Shown piece after piece: positions 10,766-21,658 of a DNA stretch of 30,855 bases (the stretch's first letter is position 1; every line of letters starts with the position of its first letter). The position numbers and the translations under genes are program-made. Below the pieces are notes generated by a model. It did not search any database and was not told where the DNA came from. It saw nothing but the letters and a program-made list of their open reading frames with translations. The DNA is from Cryptomeria japonica (taxonomy: Eukaryota > Streptophyta > Pinopsida > Cupressales > Cupressaceae). The stretch covers positions 612,249,065 through 612,279,919 of the forward strand of contig NC_081405.1 of the NCBI RefSeq assembly GCF_030272615.1, in the 5' to 3' direction.

Positions 10766-12916
10766 GATGTTGAACTTGATGTAGATGAGCAAATTGTTTC
10801 ATATTTTTGATGTGATTTTTAATTCTGATATTTTTGGTTTGATGTGGAAACTGATATTGGACTTGTTTTGTTGTTTGACAGGAGCGATTGGGAGTGGTTC
10901 AGTCGCGCGAGCGGTTTCCTATACCTTGGACATTGATACCACGGTTGGCATAGGCTGACCTTGACATTATTGAGAGATGCGGCCTGAATTCCCTATTGGA
11001 TATGCCTCGGTTCACTGTGAATCAGGGTTTACTTACAGCGCTCGCAGAGAGGTGGCACAGTGACACGAACACCTTTCACTTTGCTACGGGTGAGATGACA
11101 GTCACGCCAAAGGACTGTTACAGGTTCCTGCGTATACCGGTAGTAGGTTCACTACTACCTTACGAGCAGTCGGAGGAGGGCGGGACAGAGGCACTTCGTC
11201 GTATATTCCATGATGAGACAGTTTTTGGATATGAGTTCCCCTGGCAGGAGTTCTTGGACTTGGATTATGCACCTCTTCCATCAGTACTGGCAAGGTTTAT
11301 AGGTGGTTTTCTATGTCTTGACTGCAAGTCGAAGGGACTATCTATGGGATGGGGGCTGGTACTAGAGGATATGGTGACACAGGGTCGTAGGTTCGCATGG
11401 GGATTGGCTATGCTAGTCCATCTATACAGGGATTTGCACGATGTGGTATACCTGGGTTACAACAGTTTGTCAGTCGGCATGATGCTCCTACAGGTATGGT
11501 GCTGGGAGCACATTCCTATAGCTAGGCCATTAGCAGACAGAGATAGGCCCGTTGGACGTGCCTATGCATATGGTTACAGGGGTCTAGTTGTCCAATGGAA
11601 GCTGGGCAAACTGGAGCATTGGAGGAGGGTTTTGGACGACATTGATACGGTCACTTGGTGATCGTATACAAGTTGCGAGGTATGGGCGGAGGATGGGTTG
11701 GAAATGCCCTATGTTTTAATGACTCGATACCTGATAGGGAGGACCCCGTCTGTGATTGAGAGATTCGTGGTCACCAAAGTTTTGCGGCAGTTTGGTCGGC
11801 AGCAGGGTATACCATAGGGGCCTTGCTTGTATGCGCGTCGGAGGCAGGACATACCAAATTGGGGTCCGACTATTGACAATGTGGTGGCTGTAGAGGAGTT
11901 TGTTAGCCTAGCAGGCTAGATATGGGATTATGCCCTAGAGATTTTGGATGTTGGGATGACAGATGAGTTCGCTAGATTGTTCGCCGCATGGGCGGTGGCG
12001 AGGATATCAGATCCAGAGGAGATGTGGTCTGCGTTTGATGATGATGAGGATGAGGGAGGTGGAGATGATGAGTATGATGGAGATGGTGGAGGAGGACGAA
12101 GAGGGAGAGGAGATCAAAGCAGGAGAGGAGACAGAGGGAGGAGAGGAGATAGAAGGTTGGAGAGAGCAGTTAGACGAGTGATGATGGACAGAGGGAGAAG
12201 CGGGTTGACCATTGGAGCAGGTGGTGAGGGGATTGCGGGGGAGGTGATAGCTGCAGTGGGAGGGACTAACGAGGTGACATGGCTAGTTTAGAGGAGGAGG
12301 ATTGATGTGCTACCACCCCCGGCACCTAGGATAGGCAGATGGAGAGGGGATACCTCTTCACAGGTACCCCTACGGGTCCGGATCCCTACTCATGTGGAGG
12401 ATGCATAGATTAGGACCCTACAGATGATGGTACAACAGTTGCAGGTACAGCTACTGATGCATCAGCGGCAGATTGCTCAGCTGACTACTGAGTGAGACAT
12501 GGAGATAGAGCGGCGAGGTCGAGCGGAGGAGCTTGCAGCGAGTGTACAGAGAGCAACAGCAGGTGGTCCAATGAGAGACACCCTAAGAGAGCTTTCTTTG
12601 AGAGCTCAGGAGGCGGAGTACTACCGTCATCATTATGAGGCTGTGGTACCTAGGGATCGCTGAGTACAGAGCTTTACACAGTCGAGATCTAGTCGATCTC
12701 GGGAGACCGGGTCGCTGTCAGAGAGCCGAGGTGTGACAGGGCCATCGAGACATGATCCTCCTGGAGATCCAGGGGCGGGGACTTTTGTAGTGAGACCGTC
12801 TCCGTCAGGAGATAGTCATACTTGAGAGACGTTGTCTCCGTTGTATTTTGATCATTGTATTTGTTTTTACTGCGCACGGACATGACAGATTTTGTACATT
12901 TTGATCATTTTTTGAG

Positions 12917-12939
12917 ATATATATATATATATATATATA
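12917..12939. repeat. AT dinucleotide microsatellite
   Basis: Uninterrupted alternating AT over 23 bases, just after the PMD frame. Confidence 0.95.
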
Positions 12940-13064
12940 CGGCACCATTTTCTTTGATTGTGTGATGTGTTATATGGATGCATGTTCTATGTGCTCTTTC
13001 TTTACTTTATGATGATGCAATGCTTAGATAGATAATATGATGCATGATGTATGAGGTATGCTTT

Positions 13065-13187
13065 GATATGTTGTAAGATGTATCTTGAAAATGAGATGTA
13101 TGATAATGATATGTTGTGAGATGTATCTTGAAAATGAGATGTATGATAATGATATGCAACTATGTTAAAATGATATGCAACTATGTT
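13065..13187 (+). repeat. Short tandem repeats (2 x 43 bp, then 2 x 21 bp)
   Basis: Two almost identical units starting GATATGTTGT at 13065 and 13108 are followed by GATATGCAACTATGTT at 13151 and 13172. All four begin with GATATG, which suggests replication slippage from one seed. Confidence 0.9.
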
Positions 13188-14157
13188 TTTGGAACATCCT
13201 CATTCTGCATTTGCCATCCTGATATAACCATATGTTATTTGCTTTTGAGATAAGTATCATCATTGAGCATTGATTTGTTTGGAATATGTTGAAAATTTAT
13301 ACAAGCATAATGGTATAATTGAACCAAAATGACCTGAGAAAAATTTACATGATGTTTTGATGTTGCAAGATGGCACAAGCATCAAGGTATAATTGAACCG
13401 GGATGACCTGAGTGCGTATTGCGTATAAACAGACAAGATTAAACCATTTGTATGCGTGAAGTGGAATCATGCCTTTAGTGATATTCAATGTATCATGTCT
13501 CAAGACAAGTATTTATACAGTACAAATGATCGCCTCCTAGACAGAAGACTAAGAAAATATTGGAGTTGCCCCATGATCTCTAGCTTTGAAGCTTTTAGTG
13601 AGAAAATGCAGAGAATCCGATAATTTAAAAAGTTCAAATGCAAAAATAGTCAAGATTGTATGCTATAATGCAACATTTATTACTTCAGAAAATCATCCAT
13701 CTTTGGTATGTCTTGTGATGCTTTGTTTTGTTTTTGCGATGAAGTTTAGCTTTGGTTGTTGGATGCGATGTTTCTAAGTTTTGCAGATAGTTTTGATGTC
13801 TTGAATGCGTTGCAAGTTTTGACGATTTAGCGCCTCTAGCTGAGTGTGCCTCTTGACGTGAATATGTACAGTGATTTCCAAGCCATGGTGGAATGTGGTA
13901 AGAGTATATATATGGATATACTAGGATAGTGACTATGCTAAGTATGTCCTGAATGGATATTTGCTAAGTGTCGGGCGATGGCCGATAGTGTTTTATGGTG
14001 AAGATAAGGATGTGGATATAGATAGAGGAGCCGTCCTCTCACAATAGCACCTGTTACCAGGTTTTCACCGGTTGCTTTTATTGTACCTTTTTATTTGCTT
14101 TTTTTGGATTTTTTAATTTTTTTGCTAGTTTTTGCTTTTTCCGTGCATTTAGACTAC

Positions 14158-17100
14158 TCAAGTGTAGTATTTCTTCAGATGAATGTTGTTAGTTGGTTCT
14201 TCGAGCACATCTCCTTCTGAGGTTGTGAGTTGATAGGCACCTGATCCATAGACTGATATGATGACATAGGGACCCAACCAATTAGGTTCAAACTTCCCTT
14301 TCTTTTCTCGATCTTGTTGATTTCTTGGATTTTCTTTGAGGACTAGGTCACCAACTTTGAAGTTGCGAGGGATGACCTTGTGATTGTAGCTCTTGCACAT
14401 GCATTGTTGATATGCTTTGAGATGAGTGTAAGCATGCTTACATCTTTCATCTAATAGTTCCAGTTCTTGCAATCGGTTGACCCGATACTCTTCATCTAGA
14501 ATTAAGCCTTTTAGAGAGACTCTGAGAGACGAAATTTCTACCTCCAGTGGTAAAATAGCTTCAGATCCATAGACCAATGAGAAAGGTGTTGCTCCTGTAG
14601 GTGTACAGATGCTGGTTCTATATGCCCAAAGTGTTGGATTGAGTTGGATATGCCAATCTTTTCTTGCATCATTTATTGTTTTCTTGAGAATCTTCAGTAT
14701 TATTTTGTTGGATGCTTCTGCTTGACCATTTCCCTGTGGGTAGTATGGTGTAGAGAACCGATGTTGTATTTTGAATTGTTCACATAGTTCTCGGACATCT
14801 TGGTTTTTGAATGGGCGTCCATTATCGGTGATGATAGAACTTGGAATACCATATCTGCAAATCAGATAGTTTAGGATGAAAGACGCAATTTGTTTTCCAG
14901 TCACTGTGGTCATTGAGACTGCTTCTATCCACTTGGTAAAGTATTTTGTTGCAGTTATAATGAACTTGTGTCCATTTGAAGATGAAGGATGAATTTTGCC
15001 AACCAAGTCTAACCCCCACTGACAAAAGGGCCAGGATGTTGTAAATGGTTGCAGTTCTTGTGCTGGCGCATGTATTAGATTGCCATGGATCTGGCATTTA
15101 GGACACTTCTTGGCGAAGTGGTAAGAGTCTTTCTCCATTGTAGGCTAGTAGTATCCCATCCGTAGAAGATTTTTATCAAGAGTAGTCCCACTTGAATGTG
15201 TTCCACAAATACCTTCATGAAGCTTGTGTAAAGCGGAATCAGAATCATTACGATCAAGGCAACGAAGAAGAGTACCACCTAGACCTCGATGGTACAAAGT
15301 ATCAGTAGTAAGGGTATAACGGGTAGCTTGTTGGATAAAATTACATTTCTGGTTACAAGATTGGTCAATGGGTAAGATGTTGTTCTTTAGATAATCATAT
15401 ATCGGTCCATACAAAGGATAATCCGAACTAGTTAAGGCGTAGACGACATGGGATTCAGAGTGGTCATAGGCTGGGGGGAACAGTTCCTCTACCAGGAACT
15501 CGTAACGCCTCTGTTGCTCTAGAATTTGTAGTAATGAAATGATAGTAGACATGACATCGGCTACTTTGTTGTTCAACCTTGGTATCTGCTCGAAGGTGAT
15601 GTGTACAAAATATTGTTTGAAGTCATCCACCATTCATTTGTAGGGTAGTAGCTTGTCATCCTTTGTTTGATAGTCATTGTTGATCTGATTGATGAATAGT
15701 TGTGAATCTCCATAGACCATTAACTCTTGTGATTTTCCATTCTACGGCCATTTTGATGCCTATAACCAATGCCTCATATTCAGCCACATTATTCGTGCAT
15801 GGGAACATAAGCCTATATGATCTTGGTATAGTGTGTCCTTCAGGAGTGATGAAAAGAATGCCAGCACCTGAACAGTGTTGGGTGTAGGATCCATCAAAGT
15901 ATAGAGCCCATTGCGTGGTAGAAATAGCAAGAACATTCTTGTCCGGAAATTCAATCTCCATAGTTTGTTTTCCTGGTAGCAGTGCTTCAGCTAGTTGATC
16001 TGCAATTGCTTGTCCTTTGATGGCTCTTCTTTCTGTGTATTGGATGTCGAATTCACTGAGAATCATGACCCATTTAGGCAATTGTCCAGTAAGAGTTGCT
16101 TTGCTGAGTAGATATTTGAGAGGATCAATTTTTGCTACTAGCTTAATGGTGTGTGCTAGCATATAATGTCGGAACTTCTGAGATGCGAAGACCACTGTTA
16201 GACAAGCCTTCTCAATGAATGTGTAGTTGAGTTCATAGCCATTCAATGTCTTGTTGATTTAGTGTATGGCTCATTCCTTTCCTTGTTGATCTTCTTGTGC
16301 CAATAGTGCCCCCAGCGATATATCTGTTGTTGAGATATATAGAATAAGGGGCCTTCCTGCGACTGGTGGTACTAGAACTGGTGGATTCATCAAGTACTGT
16401 TTGATTTGATAAAAAGATTCTACACACTTGGTCTCCCATCTGAAAGGTACATTCTTATGGAGCAGATGATTGAATGGTAGACTTTTATCAGCTAATTGAG
16501 CGATGAATCGCCTAATTGATTGAAGTCGTCCTTGTAGAGATCTGAGTTGACTGATATTCTTTGGTGGTGGCATTTCCATAATGGCTTGTACCTTTGTTGG
16601 ATCTACTTCAATACCCTTAGTTGAGACGATGTAGCCTAGTAACTTTCCTGATGTAACCCCGAAGACACACTTCTTAGGGTTGAGCCGAACTTGGAATTTC
16701 TCCAATCAATCAAAGATCTTTGTTAGGATGCCGAGATGTTCTGTTCTGGTGAATGACTTAGCTAGTAGATCATCCACATAGTCTTCCATGAATGTGTGCA
16801 TCATGTCATGAAAGATTGTTGTCATTGCTCTTTGATAAGTAGCCCCTACATTCTTTAAGCCAAAAGGCATAACATTCCAATAGTACGTTCCCCAAGGACA
16901 GGTGAACACAGTTTTATCTTCATCTTCCAGGGCTATTTTGATATGATTATAGCCTGAGAAACCGTCCATTAGTGAGAGTATTGCATGGCCCACTGTGAGG
17001 TCTACAATTATGTCGATACTAGGCAGAGGAAAGTCGTCTTTTGGACAGGCTTTATTGACATCTCTAAAATTAGTGCAGATTCTGATACTGTCGTCTAGTT

Positions 17101-18898
17101 TTGATACTGGTACTATATTGGAAATCCATTCGGCATAGTCAATGGGTCGGATGAATCCGACATCTAATAGTTTCTTTAGTTCAGCTTTGACCATGAGTGC
17201 CACCCGTGGATTCATCTTTCGTAGCTTTTGTTTGACTGGTTTAACTCCTGGAGAGATGGACAAGTGATGCATGATTAAGTGTGGATCTACTCCGGGCATA
17301 TCGGCATATGACCAAGCAAAGTTATTTTTCTTTTCTTTAAAGAAAATGATAAATGTTGATCTTTCCTCCTCTGTCAGAGATTCTACAAGGTGTATGTTTT
17401 TGACTGCTTCTGTGGTACCAATGTTGATTGATTGAGTGGGCTCAATCAATATGGGTGATCGCTCATGAAAGTGCTCTGGAAGAGTGTCAAGTCTCCCATC
17501 TTTAGGTGCCTTAAAAAGGTTTTCACCCTCAGATGCGTCCTTTATTTTTACTTTTTTGTGATCTAGAGCTTCCATTGATTGGTTTTCAGTGTCAGATCCT
17601 TTACTTGGTTCATTTTTGCGACTGAGAGACTTGGCACTCCCTGGTTTGCAGACATCGTTACTTCATTTGCTGGTAGAGCTTGCCTTCGGTTTAACGGTAC
17701 ATAGGTAATGGATAATAGATTCATCGTCTGGGAAAATTGGTATATCATGTATTTCGGGTTCGTCCCAGTCAATGAGGTTAGGAAAGACAAGCGGTAAGGA
17801 ATCGTTTGGTGGATCAAGTTCTACTACTGTAAGCATTAAGACAGAGGTTTCATCGTGATCGGTCTTGGTTTTAAAGAAGTCAAGGTTTTCGTCGAGGTCT
17901 TCGATGGTATTATCTTCTGTATAGACTTGTTCATAATGCTTCTGTTTGCTTTCCTCGGTGTCATAGATATTTTGTGGGCCAAATTCAAGAAGTCTATCTT
18001 TTGCGTTATGCTTTTCCTGAGAAAGGGGTATGGTGCCAATATTATTAGGGATATTTGTAGTAGCATTTGAGCAGCTACCCCATTCATATTCATTGGAATC
18101 AGTCTCTGAGGCATCATCCCAGATTCTATCAGTGTTGTGAACAGGTATGTTGTATGGTGAAAACAGATCCTTGATGATGGATACCATTTTGATAGTTTTT
18201 GTTGATTCAGTGTCAGATCCTGCTTCTACTTTCTATATTTGTCCATAGACTGTGCCTCCTCAGGGAGGAATAACGATATCCAAAGATGATATCATTTGTT
18301 CTTGAGATATCGGTGCTTGAATATGAGCTACCGCTGTAAATATGGCCTTCTTGTGGCTTAGAAGCTTTTCCTGATGTAACTTCTATTCTTGACGTTCCCA
18401 TGCCTTGCGGATTGTTTCTGCTGACTCAAATAGCGCTTCCTGCCAGGATTCTTCTTTGTACTTCTTCTTTGCTTTCCATTGAGGTTTTGCAGTTATGCGT
18501 GGCATCTTTCTTAATAGGAGAGTGAGTTTACAACCCAATCCTATTTTGTCTCTACTGGGTTGTGAAGGAAGATCTATGGGTTCTGTGACTCCTTCTTTGC
18601 ATTTTCCAATAGGTCCTTTACCGTCATATCCCATTTGCTGCATGATTAAGTATCCTTTTCCATATAGGTGTGTTGGTAGAATAATGTCCAGAGCAGCTGC
18701 TCTATTATCTTCTTCCTCATCTTTGTATAACCAGCTCAGAATGTCCTTATCTTCTGATTCATGTGCTAGAGTCCCCAGTTGGATGAAGGTACCATCAAAT
18801 TTGGTGATGGGCTGAGTTACCAGATGCGTTGATATAGTACGTAATCCATGAGATCTGGGTGATGTTGGTAATTTGGCCAAACACAGGGGTTCCAAAGA
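14158..18898 (-). pseudogene. Tat element A pol: G-patch-like segment, RT, RNase H, archaeal-type RNase H, integrase
   Basis: This continues the gag frame on the minus strand. A G-patch-like motif (MGYDGKGPIGKCKEG) lies at about 18640-18590. An acidic linker of unknown role follows (about 18190-17660). RT spans about 17300-16600, with YVDD at about 16768-16782. RNase H is at about 16380-16030. The second RNase H (YFDGSYTQHCSGAGI, NNVAEYEALVIGI) is at about 15905-15680. Integrase runs from about 15270 to 14158 with an HHCC finger, Asp in GLDLVG, Asp in TDNGRPF and Glu in AEASN. One extra base near 15728 shifts the frame inside the second RNase H. Stops occur near 18896, 18381, 18260, 18233, 17661, 16704, 16269, 16259, 15634 and 15143. 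There is no chromodomain. The family role is reverse transcription and integration; this copy is inactive. Confidence 0.92.
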
Positions 18899-21658
18899 CT
18901 ATTCTCTCATACCTTGGTCTTTGATTTGCATTTGTTGCTTGAAATCTCCAGATAATGATTCGGGCTTTGTTGTCTGTAGATCTGATGTTGAGGATCTCTG
19001 TTTTTCTCTATTATGAGGAACTAAACTGTCCTGGGCTGCCCCCATTACATTGCAATGTTGAAATGGATTGTGATAAGTAGATATGGAGATCTCTTGTCTG
19101 TTATAAGGAAATTTGACACAGTGGTGATACGTAGAGGGTACTGCTTGCATTTCATGTATCCAGGGTCGCCCTAACAAAATATTGTAGGTGAGATCTATGT
19201 CTAAGACCTGACACATAGTATCCTTTTGCACTGGTCCAACTTGAATGGGTAACATCACGGTTCCTTTAGATGACCTTTCCTCATCATCATATGCCTTTAT
19301 GGTAATCTTCTTACGGGGATCAATAGACTCTTCTGAGAAGCCTAAGGCATGGATAAGCTTTAAAGTACATATATTAAGTCCAGCTCCTCCATCTATTAAG
19401 ACTCTTTTTACTCGGTGTTTACAAACGATGACTTCAATATGGAGAGGAGTGTTATGCGGATGACTCAAGGAAGTATTATCATGCTCTGAGAAGGTGAGAT
19501 TATGAGGTCCTGTCATATGGGCAACCATGGCTTGAAATCTGTCTACGTCCAGATCTTGAGGTACATTGGTTTCCAATAGTGCTTGTTCCAATATGTTTTT
19601 GTGTTTGGGTGACAGTTTCAACAATTCTAGTATAGATATCTGAGCTGGAGTTTTGCATAGTTGGCTAACCAAGTCATATTGGATCTTTGGTGTAGTAGTT
19701 GTAGGCGCGGTATGTCCTTTTAAGACATATTTTTTAGTTTGGGTTGTTACATTGGCAGATTCATGATCACGCTGATCTCGGATGGTGATGACGTTTACCT
19801 GATGATCTTCAGCTGATAGATGATTTATGGTGTTATTGTAGATATGGTTGATACGAGCTCCGCGTGTATCGTTCAAGGTTGAAGCTCCATCTTTGTTGTA
19901 ATTCGGAAGAGGATTTTTAAAGGCTCTGTGGTCACCATTTTTTTTGAGACCATCTACCGTTAAGTCACCTCGATCAATCATGTCTTGAACAATGTTCTTC
20001 AATCTCATGCAATCATTCATCCGATGACCCTTGTTACGATGGAAATCACAATAGTGTGAATCATTCCACCAAGGTGGTTTGATTTGGGGTTCATAGTTGC
20101 TGATTGCAGGTAATGAGAGAATCTTTTTTGACAGAAGTTCTCTGAATGCTGATTCTAGTGATTGCCCCAGTGGTGTGAAGACATGCTTTTGGAAATTGTT
20201 CATGTTGTCGGGTGAATTGTTGTTAGGTCCTGGATTCGTGTTTTTGTTTTGAGTATTGTTGGTGTTGTTTGTGTTGAGTTGTCCTTGATTGGTGTTTGGT
20301 GTATATGTGTTAGCGTTTGGATTAGCACCTTTAGGATTTTTTGTAGCCTGAGGATTTCCGGATAATGCGAGCACTGGTTGCTTAGATTTTGGATCATGCA
20401 TTTCATTGTTGCCTTCGTTTTTGTTTCAAGTCCAGAATCGAGACTTGTCCAAGTTGTTGTTGTTCTGGTTATTGTAGTTTGATGAGTTTGTTCCTTCCTT
20501 GAAGAATTTGAGTGTTCCCTTTTTGACACACGCTTCCTCTACTTGAATGTCATTTTCAATCAATTTAGCGAAAGATGGTATGCATTGGATTTTGAGCCTG
20601 TAACTCATTTCACCATTCAAGTTATCGATGAAGATTTCCATTTTCTCCTTTTCGGGAATATCTCAAGGATATCGTGATACCATATGTCGCCAGCATTGAA
20701 GGAATATCATGAATGTTTCGTTGTTCTTTTGTTTGGTGTTGCAGACGTCTAGCATGGTTATAGCGTGTTGAATGTTATAGGAGTATTGTGTTATGAATTT
20801 GTTAACCAATTCATCAAATGATCTGACAAGTGGCGTAATTTTGGATAACCATTCCATTGTTTTCCCTCCCAAGCTTCTTGGGAATAACCTCATCAAATAG
20901 GTGTCATCATGAGCAAACTCAAGACTCATGGTACAGAATTCTCTGACATGATCACGAGGATCACTTTTTCCATCGTACTTGTCAAATTTAGGCACGTCTG
21001 AGTTTGGAGGAAAAGGGATCATGTGCAATCTCTTGTCAAAAGGATAAGGACAGATTTCGTTTAAAGAGTACCGTACTGTTGTCCCTTGTTGCATGTCTTG
21101 CATTTGTCTTTGTAACATTTGCATTTGTTGAGTAAGGGCAACCAAGGGCACATTGTTTTTCTGAGGGAAAGGTTCTTCCCTTGTATTGATCCTGGGTTGA
21201 AACGGTGTTTGGAACGGTATGTTTTGCTCGGGAAGGTATTGTCTTGGTGTATGTTGCTTCGGTATGTTTTGATCCGGGATGTTTTGTCTTGGTGTATGTT
21301 GCTCCGGTATGTTTTGATCCTGGATGTTTTGTTTAGGGTCACATGCTTCTCTTTCCCATTGTCGTTCTTGATATTAGTAATGTTGAGGTTGCGTTCTAAA
21401 CACATTTGCATCAAGGTTTTCAGGGAGTTTTACTCCTTTACTTGTGAGCATGAGCAAATATTTTTCTTTGTCATTTTTCATGAGCCTTTCTACCATCTTT
21501 TGGAATGAAGTGCTTTCCTGACATTCCTAAAGAAGTTCTTCAGACATTTCAGTATCCTCTAGGTGTGGACCTTCAAAAGGATTTGACAACCTTCGATTCA
21601 TACTAGACTCTACGTGTGTCTCACTTTGTTGGTTTTGTTGAGAGCGAGTAACAGGCAT
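18899..21658 (-). pseudogene. Tat element A gag and aspartic protease (stops, no frameshift seen)
   Basis: The chosen start is the ATG at 21658 (MPVTRSQQNQQ), because it opens the conserved-looking frame; 45 upstream codons are also open. Residues coded at about 21330-21190 form Gln/Pro-rich 15-residue repeats (QHTPRQNIPDQNIP). The retrotransposon gag core follows at about 21010-20560 (FDKYDGKSDPRDHVREF, in part). A CCHC-type finger specific to this branch (CDFHRNKGHRMNDC) is at about 20055-20010. The Asn/Thr-rich segment at 20400-20200 looks disordered. Protease lies at about 19460-19130, with active site VLIDGGAGLN near 19381-19403 (DGG instead of DSG/DTG) and ILLGRPWIH near 19160-19185. 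Stops lie near 21528, 21372, 20661 and 20425. No frameshift was found. Confidence 0.92.
21196..21340 (-). repeat. 45-bp in-frame repeats in Tat A gag
   Basis: Two near-perfect 45-base units, plus partial flanking ones, encode the QHTPRQNIPDQNIP block. CTTGGTGTATGTTGC recurs on the plus strand at 21243 and 21288. A multiple of three keeps the gag frame. Confidence 0.88.

Larger units (their letters stand above)
9797..10881 (+). other. Predicted phase-0 intron of the antisense PMD gene
   Basis: The donor GTAAGT at 9797 and the acceptor TTTGACAG ending at 10881 join two codon-complete ends, so the ATG at 9722 is in frame with the PMD frame. The 1085-bp interval has stops in all frames, is T-rich, and holds two repeat families (9883-10299 and 10553-10765). 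Splicing is inferred from the sequence only. Confidence 0.75.
9722..12825 (+). pseudogene. Antisense extra gene of Tat element A: plant mobile domain (PMD) protein, two exons, eight stops
   Basis: Exon 1 (9722-9796) codes 25 basic residues starting MPIPYSRHRFERV. It ends at a GTAAGT donor. Exon 2 begins after TTTGTTTGACAG at 10882 and stays in frame for 647 codons to a TGA at 12823. The PMD (aminotransferase-like, MAIN/MAIL1-type) spans about 10955-11960; recognisable parts are LLTALAERWHSDTNTFH, GEMTVTPKDCYRFLRIPV, GGFLCLDCKSKGLSMGW, LAMLVHLYRDL and LLQVWCWEHIPIARP. Then come an acidic Asp/Glu/Gly segment (about 12020-12090), an Arg/Gly-rich segment (about 12090-12200), a Gln-rich probable coiled coil (about 12410-12650) and a Ser/Arg-rich tail. 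Stops lie at 10951, 11659, 11815, 11917, 12289, 12406, 12493 and 12661, with no frameshift. Host PMD proteins act in silencing and genome stability; the role here is unknown. Confidence 0.85.
12826..14157. other. Noncoding spacer between converging PMD gene and gag-pol 3' ends
   Basis: I see no coding frame that I trust here. It holds an (AT)n run at 12917-12939, two tandem 43-base units at 13065-13150 followed by two short GATATGCAACTATGTT units (13151-13187), and a diverged pair of blocks sharing GGTATAATTGAACC near 13310 and 13385. A single TTTAGCGCC occurs near 13826. Both transcripts probably end or read through here. Confidence 0.7.

Noticed and set aside
9722-12825. The PMD gene as an ordinary host gene captured by chance between elements
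   Set aside because: It lies wholly between the polypurine tract and integrase of a complete element with perfect target duplication, and it shares the TAGCGCAT motif with the gag leader, so it belongs to the element.
12689-12883. A minus-strand frame opposite the end of the PMD gene
   Set aside because: No domain. The plus strand carries the long PMD frame with recognisable composition.
14822-15278. Overlapping minus-strand frames (14822-15097 and 15075-15278)
   Set aside because: They are shadows of the integrase frame, which has the HHCC and DDE residues.
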